From an uncultured Chlorobiaceae bacterium (GTDB lineage: Bacteria; Bacteroidota; Chlorobiia; Chlorobiales; Chlorobiaceae), in assembly GCA_903904495.1 (NCBI GenBank), contig CAIVCU010000451.1, positions 1 through 11,324 on the forward strand: 11,324 nt of DNA, read 5' to 3'. A program made the translations under genes and the position numbers. A model generated the notes under the pieces. That model ran no database searches. It was not told the origin of the DNA and saw only the letters and a program-made list of their open reading frames with translations. Shown here piece after piece: positions 6,879-11,324 of the stretch (position 1 is its first letter; each line of letters starts with the position of its first letter).

Positions 6879-8299
6879 ACTTCCTGACGGGTTATAGCTA
6901 GAATATCCCCGATTTTCTGATCGACCTCTTCCCATTCGGAAAAGGGATTTGAGCCTTTTACAAGGCCAGCACCAGAGTAGAGATAGGCAAAACGACCATT
7001 GACAAGAGCTGAACGGATGCCAACCGAAAATTCTGCTGCATCCCTGCTTATCCAGCCGACCGGACCAGCGTACCAGCCGCGGCTGAAAGGTTCAAGATCC
7101 ACGATATGTTTCATGGCCTCGGTCTTGGGTACTCCGCCGACAGCCGGAGTAGGATGAAGAAGTTTCAGGACTGCGCTGTCATTCTGGAATTCAGGTTTAA
7201 GTCTGGCAGCACAACTGGTGTAGAGGTGCGCAAGCCGGTTGAGCTGCAGCACCTGAACCTCTTCTTGCATATCAATATCACTGCAGATCTTGAGCAGCTC
7301 CTGATAGATCATGTCCTTGACGAATTTATGCTCACGTATATCTTTTTCTGAATTAAGGAGCGCTTCAGAAGCCTGAATGTCCCCGCCGTTGATAGTCTCT
7401 TTCGAACAGGTTCCTGCCAGCGCCTCCGTGAGGAGTAAATCGTTGTCCCTTCTGTAAAGCCGTTCGGGACTGAAGCTGAAAAATGCATGATGTTCAGCAG
7501 GTTCAAAGTAGAATCTGTAGATAGCATTTTGCGGATAAGGATACTGCAGCAGAAAGAGTAGCGGTGAAAAACTGCTGCTGAATTCAAGAACTGTCTGCCG
7601 CGCAAGCATAATTTTTTCCATTCCACCGGAATGAAAGGTCAGCAGTGCTTTCTGACATTGTTCTATCCAGATCCTTTCATCAGGATTATAGGAGAGATCC
7701 TGTAATTCCGGAAGTTTCATTGCTGAGCAATCCGAATCGGTAACAACAAGGTCAAGTACCTCACTTAATGCGCTGATTTTTATCTCAGGGTCAACGCTGC
7801 TTTCAAGCCACAGGTGGCATGAGAGAGAGAACGTGTTGTGTTCAAAGGTCAACTGAATAAGCGGCAGCACAAAGGAAAACGAGGAAAACTTCTCCCAGAT
7901 CGGATCTTGTGTTTCCTGGTTATTGAAGTGGAATCCTCCGAAATAGCGTGCTGAACTATCTTTGCCTGCAGCGGCAAGCCCGAATCGCTGGAAACATTCA
8001 TCATTATTTCCAGATCCGTTAAACTCTATGGTATCGGCAATACCTATGCCGGCTACAGAAAAATCCTTTTCCCTGTTCATCCAGAAGAGCTTTGGAAAAA
8101 CAGGCTGACAGCACAGCCAGCCGGTGAATTCGAGCGGCTGAACGGGCTGAGAGAAGGTTACAAGCAGGCTTTGATCAAGGCTATCCGATAATATGTTCCT
8201 GTAATCAAAAAGGCTTAACGCCTCTTTAAGCCTTGAAACTGCCTTTTGTATTGATAAGGATTCCTCTGAAGAAGTAATGATCTTGTGTTGCTCACTCAT
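6875..8299 (-). CDS. menF: Isochorismate synthase
   Basis: This 474-residue chorismate-utilising enzyme converts chorismate to isochorismate, the committed step of the classical menaquinone route. The conserved C-terminal catalytic domain runs from about 208 to 470. It contains KIMLARQT (229-236, with the general-base Lys229), TEALAGT (291-297, with Glu292), EKDIREHKFV (318-327), LHPTPAVGG (381-389), RGWYAGPVGW (407-416) and GAGLVKGSNPFSEWEE (443-458), which supply the acid and Mg2+-binding residues. The N-terminal 200 residues are variable, as usual in the family. An aminobenzoate- or anthranilate-type relative is unlikely because menD follows directly with a four-base overlap. First men gene, lying 154 bases after the TPR gene with a candidate promoter in that gap. 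Confidence 0.95.
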   Translation of the reverse strand: MSEQHKIITSSEESLSIQKAVSRLKEALSLFDYRNILSDSLDQSLLVTFSQPVQPLEFTGWLCCQPVFPKLFWMNREKDFSVAGIGIADTIEFNGSGNNDECFQRFGLAAAGKDSSARYFGGFHFNNQETQDPIWEKFSSFSFVLPLIQLTFEHNTFSLSCHLWLESSVDPEIKISALSEVLDLVVTDSDCSAMKLPELQDLSYNPDERIWIEQCQKALLTFHSGGMEKIMLARQTVLEFSSSFSPLLFLLQYPYPQNAIYRFYFEPAEHHAFFSFSPERLYRRDNDLLLTEALAGTCSKETINGGDIQASEALLNSEKDIREHKFVKDMIYQELLKICSDIDMQEEVQVLQLNRLAHLYTSCAARLKPEFQNDSAVLKLLHPTPAVGGVPKTEAMKHIVDLEPFSRGWYAGPVGWISRDAAEFSVGIRSALVNGRFAYLYSGAGLVKGSNPFSEWEEVDQKIGDILAITRQEV

Positions 8300-8345
8300 A
8301 TGCGTTTGTCGGCATTGTAACTCTCAAACACTGTTCTATTGCTTT

Positions 8346-8362
8346 ATCTGTAACAGATTATA
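8346..8362 (-). promoter_or_regulatory. Candidate promoter -10 and adjacent inverted repeat upstream of menF
   Basis: On the minus strand a perfect TATAAT lies at 8357-8362, which would place transcription start near 8350 and give a leader of about 50 bases before menF. No good -35 hexamer is found 16-18 bases upstream, so it would need an activator or be weak. An inverted repeat with five-base arms (ATCTG at 8346-8350 and CAGAT at 8354-8358, three-base loop) overlaps the -10 edge and the predicted start, where an operator could lie. Inferred from sequence only. Confidence 0.4.
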
Positions 8363-8453
8363 CAACAATTCAGCAATAATGGTTTCCAATCGAAAAATCT
8401 CTGATTTCAGTATTTGGCTTCAAAAACTGTTCCGTGATCACGATGTCTGTAAA

Positions 8454-9056
8454 TCACAGTATTTTTTCTTTTTTGAAATGTTTTTGCAGCGAGACTGCAA
8501 GATAATTGTTTTTCTTAAGGAGCCATTCATAAATCGCCTGAGCCTCAGCTCTTTGTCCTGTATTGAGATAACAGATTGCAAGGTTGTAATGTGCCTCAGT
8601 AAATGATTCACTGTTGTCAATGGATTCGCTGTAAGATTTTGCCGCCTTGTCAAACTCTTTAAGCTGCATATAGGCATTGCCGATATCGTAGAGTGTCAGG
8701 GAGTCTTTTGGAGCGGATTCAAGGTGTTTTTGAAAATATTTCAGTGACTCAGCATAGTTTTTCTGGTTGAAAGCAATAGCTCCAAGGGCGTGATAGGCTT
8801 CATCCAGTTTTGGATTTATGGAAAGTGCACTTTTATATGCTTCCGCAGCCTCATTGTAGCGTTCATTGCGAGCATAACCTTGACCGAGCAGCATGTATGC
8901 ACCGGCGTCCTTCGGGTTTTTCCAGACCTGCTGCTGCAGGGTTTTCAGCTCATTCGATGGACGGTTGCATGAAGCCAGCAGAGTCAGACTGGCAAGAAAA
9001 AAGTATATCAGCAGGCGTTGAATGCCGACTTTTGAATGTGGTATGGATTGTATCAT
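8454..9056 (-). CDS. TPR-repeat lipoprotein
   Basis: This 200-residue protein begins with a basic, then hydrophobic, signal sequence (GIQRLLIYFFLASLTLLASC, 11-30) ending in a lipobox LASC. Cys30 is the predicted lipidated residue, followed by Asn31. About four tetratricopeptide repeats follow: roughly 50-83 (AYMLLGQGYARNERYNEAAEA), 84-117 (AYHALGAIAFNQKNYAES), 118-151 (TLYDIGNAYMQLKEFDKA) and 152-187 (AHYNLAICYLNTGQRAEA). TPR arrays are protein-binding scaffolds, and a lipoprotein of this type would sit on the periplasmic face of an inner or outer membrane. It is the first minus-strand gene, upstream of menF, but nothing in it points to quinone synthesis. Similar TPR lipoproteins include PilF/NlpI types, but I cannot assign one. 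Confidence 0.85.
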   Translation of the reverse strand: MIQSIPHSKVGIQRLLIYFFLASLTLLASCNRPSNELKTLQQQVWKNPKDAGAYMLLGQGYARNERYNEAAEAYKSALSINPKLDEAYHALGAIAFNQKNYAESLKYFQKHLESAPKDSLTLYDIGNAYMQLKEFDKAAKSYSESIDNSESFTEAHYNLAICYLNTGQRAEAQAIYEWLLKKNNYLAVSLQKHFKKEKIL

Positions 9057-9064
9057 AGTAACTT

Positions 9065-9094
9065 AATATACTCACTCCCTGAGTGATCTGCCAA
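9065..9094 (-). promoter_or_regulatory. Candidate sigma-70 promoter for the TPR gene with a palindrome in the spacer
   Basis: On the minus strand TTGGCA (9089-9094) and TATATT (9065-9070) are 18 bases apart, close to sigma-70 -35 and -10 elements. The spacer holds an inverted repeat, TCACTC at 9072-9077 and GAGTGA at 9081-9086 with a three-base loop, centred almost exactly in the spacer. Transcription would start near 9058-9059, only a few bases before the ATG at 9056, so the message would be nearly leaderless. Inferred from sequence only. Confidence 0.45.
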
Positions 9095-9235
9095 TCTTGA
9101 TTAAGCCCGCAGCTGATTTAGGGGAAAATATTTCCTATTTGTCACCAGTGTATGTAACTTATTCGAAGTGAAGTAATGACTATGAATCCGTTAAATTTCT
9201 GAACCTGATATACAAAGAATATTTATTACCCTACA

Positions 9236-9442
9236 ATGAAAAATGAATTACAGGTAAGCGGCATGAAATGCAGCAGTTGTGAACTGCTTGTCACGGAAGC
9301 ACTCGAAGATCTTGAAGGGGTCATCGAGGTAAAAGCATCTCAGCTCGAGGGAACAGTGTCAGTGGATTATGATCCGAATATGGTAAGCATCTCAGCCATT
9401 GAAGCTGTTATTGAGGAGCAGGGATTCAAGGTTAAATCCTGA
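9236..9442 (+). CDS. Heavy-metal-associated (HMA) domain protein, CopZ-like
   Basis: This 68-residue protein is a single HMA domain. The metal-binding motif GMKCSSC supplies Cys12 and Cys15 (MxCxxC, positions 10-15). The rest fits the beta-alpha-beta-beta-alpha-beta fold, with the usual VDYDPN (43-48) and a final EEQGFKVKS segment. Such proteins bind Cu(I) or related soft metals and pass them to P-type ATPases or act as cytosolic buffers. No metal ATPase or metal regulator lies in the window, so metal and partner are unknown. The ATG at 9236 has no clear Shine-Dalgarno sequence. It is divergent from the TPR gene across 179 bases and lies 46 bases upstream of the NYN gene. Confidence 0.9.
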   Translation: MKNELQVSGMKCSSCELLVTEALEDLEGVIEVKASQLEGTVSVDYDPNMVSISAIEAVIEEQGFKVKS

Positions 9443-9453
9443 CTCCATCTTGG

Positions 9454-9474
9454 TTTTGTTTTAAGAAAACAAAA
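9454..9474 (+). promoter_or_regulatory. A/T-rich inverted repeat between the HMA and NYN genes
   Basis: TTTTGTTTT (9454-9462) and AAAACAAAA (9466-9474) form a perfect nine-base inverted repeat with a three-base AAG loop. It occupies most of the 46-base gap. With one G-C pair the RNA hairpin would be weak, and no T-run follows, so it is not a classic terminator. The downstream AGGA at 9478-9481 is left free, seven bases before the NYN ATG at 9489, and serves as a good ribosome-binding site. Confidence 0.4.
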
Positions 9475-9488
9475 GACAGGACTGTATC

Positions 9489-10232
9489 ATGGCCGTTGAA
9501 AAAACAGAGCGCCTTGCGGTACTTATTGATGCCGATAATACGCAGGCAACCATTATAGAAGGCCTTCTTGCGGAGGTCGCAAAGTATGGTACATCAAGCG
9601 TTAAAAGGATATACGGCGACTGGACCTCAACAGCACTGAGAAGCTGGAAAGAGGTGCTGCTGGAATATTCGATTCAACCCATTCAGCAGTTCGGTTATAC
9701 CAAGGGGAAAAATGCTACCGACAGTGCCTTGATCATCGATGCTATGGACCTTTTGTACACTGGTAAGTTTCAGGGCTTCTGCATTGTTTCCAGTGACAGT
9801 GATTTTACGAAACTGGCGTCGAGAATCAGGGAGTCAGGCCTCTTTGTTTACGGTTTCGGCGAGAAAAAAACACCTGCAGCGTTTGTATCCGCATGTGACA
9901 AATTTATTTATATCGAAGTTCTGCGGGCAAAAATCAATGAAAATGAATCGATTGCCAAAAAGTCATCAGCAGAACTCAAGCAGGATACCAGGCTGGTGCG
10001 TTTATTGCGAAATGCCGTTGAGGCATCATCGGACGAAAGCGGATGGGCTCATCTTGCAACAACAGGCAGCAATATCGCAAAACAGTCCCCGGAGTTCGAT
10101 CCGCGTAATTACGGCTTTGTGAAGCTGGGAGAGTTGCTGGCAGCTACAAAATTATTCGATTTCGATGAGCGCATTACCGGAGAAGGTCAATCAAAAGCAA
10201 TCTATGTCCGTGACAGACGAAAAAAAGACTGA
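9489..10232 (+). CDS. NYN-domain protein with C-terminal OST-HTH/LOTUS-like domain
   Basis: This 247-residue protein has an N-terminal NYN (PIN-like, LabA/DUF88) domain over about 8-145. The acidic residues that form the metal site in this nuclease fold are present: Asp14 and Asp16 (LIDADN), Asp78 (NATDSALIIDAMD, 75-87) and Asp103/Asp105 (SSDSDF). YGFGEKKTP (121-129) is also typical. Residues about 165-240, from RLVRLLRNAVEASSDESGWAHL to the end, resemble an OST-HTH/LOTUS winged helix, a probable RNA-binding module. Predicted role: metal-dependent ribonuclease or RNA-binding factor; substrate unknown. The start is ATG at 9489 with AGGA seven bases upstream. It may share a transcript with the HMA gene before it and the DUF4892-like gene 32 bases after it. 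Confidence 0.88.
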   Translation: MAVEKTERLAVLIDADNTQATIIEGLLAEVAKYGTSSVKRIYGDWTSTALRSWKEVLLEYSIQPIQQFGYTKGKNATDSALIIDAMDLLYTGKFQGFCIVSSDSDFTKLASRIRESGLFVYGFGEKKTPAAFVSACDKFIYIEVLRAKINENESIAKKSSAELKQDTRLVRLLRNAVEASSDESGWAHLATTGSNIAKQSPEFDPRNYGFVKLGELLAATKLFDFDERITGEGQSKAIYVRDRRKKD

Positions 10233-10239
10233 TTTTTTC
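10219..10239 (+). promoter_or_regulatory. A/T-rich inverted repeat over the NYN gene stop
   Basis: GAAAAAA (10219-10225) and TTTTTTC (10233-10239) form seven-base arms with a seven-base loop that contains the TGA stop. The T-rich right arm could give weak termination or slow transcription between the NYN gene and the next gene. Low GC in the stem makes this uncertain. Confidence 0.3.
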
Positions 10240-10264
10240 TAATCCCAACAAGAAATATTGTCGT

Positions 10265-10993
10265 ATGAAACATCTCAGGGTTATTGTACTGCTTTTCATC
10301 ATTTCCGCTTTATTACCCTGCACTGGAGCCTTTGGTGCCGATCTTCCCGGCTCAAAAGATAATCCACTGCTCCGGCGGTTTGCCGGTTCGGAAATAGTCG
10401 GTTACCATGCCAAGCGGTTTGATGAATATGAATTACAGACCTCTTCCTTCAAACGATATAATCTGGAAACAAAAAAAAGGGAATATGTCAGGCCGCCTTT
10501 GAAGCCTGAAGGCAAACTGACACGGATATGGTATGAGGCTGCAGGAGATATCGGCTCTCTCGAGGTTTTCAGAAACTATCTCAATGAGCTCAGGGCTAAA
10601 GGATTTGTTATCCTCTATGACTCAAAAAAAGACCCTGCAGCTACCGAATGGAACAATTATCTCGCGCCATTCGGTTCCATGGATATTCAAACCAGTCGCA
10701 GCAACTACATATTTTTTGCGGCTGAAAGAGCGGGGATTTGTGTCGCTAGTGCAAAAAAGAATCGTCCTGAAGGAGATGTCTATGTGAATTTGACCCTCGT
10801 AGAATGGGGGAAGAGTGATCCGGTCTACAAGGCAAAGCGTGGAGCTTACATCGCTGTTGATATTATTGAGACGCAGCCGATGGTTCAGCAAATGGTGACG
10901 GTAACTGCCGATCAAATGTCGAACTCCTTGAATGCGAACGGAAAAGTCTCTCTCTCTACGGAATATATTTCGACACCAGCAAATGGGAGATAA
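10265..10993 (+). CDS. Secreted DUF4892-like protein, N-terminal part of a frameshifted OmpA-family gene
   Basis: The frame gives 242 residues. A signal peptide (basic start, hydrophobic core 5-18) would be cut near AFGA-D at about 25. The mature start DLPGSKDNPLLRRFAGSEIVGY, then RFDEYEL, resembles DUF4892, an N-terminal domain found ahead of OmpA-like domains in periplasmic or outer-membrane proteins; I assign this by resemblance. After Leu230 the frame crosses a (TC)5T tract and ends in 12 residues unrelated to the family before TAA at 10991-10993. The expected continuation is present in another frame (next entry). As read, the product would be exported but lack the peptidoglycan-binding domain. 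It follows the NYN gene by 32 bases without a clear ribosome-binding site. Confidence 0.7.
   Translation: MKHLRVIVLLFIISALLPCTGAFGADLPGSKDNPLLRRFAGSEIVGYHAKRFDEYELQTSSFKRYNLETKKREYVRPPLKPEGKLTRIWYEAAGDIGSLEVFRNYLNELRAKGFVILYDSKKDPAATEWNNYLAPFGSMDIQTSRSNYIFFAAERAGICVASAKKNRPEGDVYVNLTLVEWGKSDPVYKAKRGAYIAVDIIETQPMVQQMVTVTADQMSNSLNANGKVSLSTEYISTPANGR
10947..10957 (+). repeat. Dinucleotide tract (TC)5T at the frameshift
   Basis: Bases 10947-10957 are TCTCTCTCTCT. The upstream frame reads GTC TCT CTC TCT ACG. Removing one TC unit gives GTC TCT CTC TAC GGA, which joins Leu230 to the OmpA-like domain starting YGIYFDTSKW. Such tracts are prone to strand slippage, which changes length by whole two-base units. 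Confidence 0.85.
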
Positions 10994-11280
10994 AACCCGC
11001 TTCACGCCCGTCGCTTCAGGAAATTGCAAAACTGTTGAAACAGCAGCCTGCATTGAAGCTTCATGTTGTCGGTCATACCGACAATATTGGGGGGTATGAG
11101 TTTAATATGGGTCTTTCAAAACGTCGTGCTGATGCTGTCGTTGCTTCTCTCGTCAAGGATTTCGGTATACCGGCAGCACGACTGACTGCAAACGGGGTGG
11201 CTTATCTGGCACCTGTTGCACCGAATACTGCAGAAGCAGGAAGGGAAAAAAACCGTCGTGTCGAATTGGTGCCAAGGTAA
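10954..11280 (+). pseudogene. OmpA-like peptidoglycan-binding domain, out-of-frame C-terminal part of the preceding gene
   Basis: In the frame two bases ahead of the upstream gene, codons from about 10954 read LYGIYFDTSKWEIKP and run without a stop to TAA at 11278-11280, giving 107 domain residues. The sequence is a complete OmpA C-terminal domain. The opening strand YFDTSKWEIKP is followed by VVGHTDNIGG, LSKRRADAVV, GIPAARLTANG and GREKNRRVEL. The diaminopimelate-binding pair is present: Asp of GHTD, and the second Arg of SKRRA fifteen residues later. The only nearby starts lie inside the domain (for example TTG at 11035), so it is unlikely to be made on its own. Joined to the upstream part by a two-base deletion the protein would be 337 residues. 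Confidence 0.8.
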
Positions 11281-11304
11281 GGTATTGCTTTTTATAGATG
11301 CTAT

Positions 11305-11310
11305 GGAGGA
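11305..11310 (+). promoter_or_regulatory. Possible ribosome-binding site for a gene beyond the window
   Basis: GGAGGA lies 14 bases from the right edge on the + strand, 24 bases after the OmpA-like stop. It is a strong Shine-Dalgarno match in a window where such matches are rare, but no start codon follows before the edge at a usual distance, so its function cannot be confirmed. Confidence 0.25.
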
Positions 11311-11324
11311 AAAATAAAAAGGCA

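Noticed and set aside
5127..6935. Longer menD frame beginning at the upstream ATG at 6933-6935
   Set aside because: Its extra 19 residues lie wholly inside the menF coding end and carry no MenD-like sequence; the ATG at 6876-6878 begins the conserved region and makes an ATGA overlap.
8433..8442. Palindrome CGTGATCACG just past the TPR gene stop
   Set aside because: As a hairpin it has at most three pairs around a four-base loop and no adjacent T-run; a single ten-base palindrome is expected by chance at this scale.
8277..8606. Plus-strand open frame over the TPR-menF gap (109 residues, Cys/Phe-rich)
   Set aside because: It overlaps both minus-strand genes, has odd composition typical of antisense translation and no ribosome-binding site.

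Overview
The window looks like chromosomal DNA from a green sulfur bacterium (Chlorobiaceae: Chlorobium, Pelodictyon or Prosthecochloris type). This rests on the overall look of the proteins, on ParB, DapB and a small membrane protein lying next to a menF-D-H-B-C cluster, and on weak Shine-Dalgarno use. It is recognition from memory, not a database match. Nearly all of the sequence is coding. There are no RNA genes, CRISPR arrays or insertion sequences that I can see.

Left part (1-2348, + strand): the last 24 codons of a ParA-like ATPase, then parB (chromosome segregation), dapB (lysine/diaminopimelate synthesis) and a polytopic membrane protein whose start codon directly abuts the dapB stop.

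Middle (2373-9056, - strand, read right to left): a TPR lipoprotein gene, a 154-base gap with a perfect TATAAT, then a tightly packed menaquinone operon menF-menD-menH-menB-menC. Junctions are ATGA overlaps (menF/menD and menH/menB), a TTGA overlap with a TTG start (menB/menC) and one 38-base gap (menD/menH). The five enzymes take chorismate to isochorismate, SEPHCHC, SHCHC and o-succinylbenzoate (MenF, MenD, MenH, MenC), and MenB later closes the naphthoate ring. The CoA ligase MenE that must act between MenC and MenB is absent, as are MenA, the DHNA-CoA thioesterase and the methyltransferase; they must be encoded elsewhere. The men operon ends convergently, 24 bases from the membrane-protein gene.

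Right part (9236-11324, + strand): a 68-residue heavy-metal-associated (CopZ-like) domain protein, a NYN nuclease-fold protein with a C-terminal OST-HTH/LOTUS-like domain, and a secreted DUF4892-like/OmpA-like protein whose reading frame is broken at a (TC)5T tract. Removing one TC unit would restore a 337-residue protein with an intact OmpA peptidoglycan-binding domain. This is the most notable observation: a pseudogene, a phase-variable gene in the off state, or a sequence error.

I see no convincing new multi-gene system. The best leads are the TC-tract frameshift, an inverted repeat centred in the spacer of the predicted TPR-gene promoter, and the metal-domain/NYN-LOTUS gene pair.
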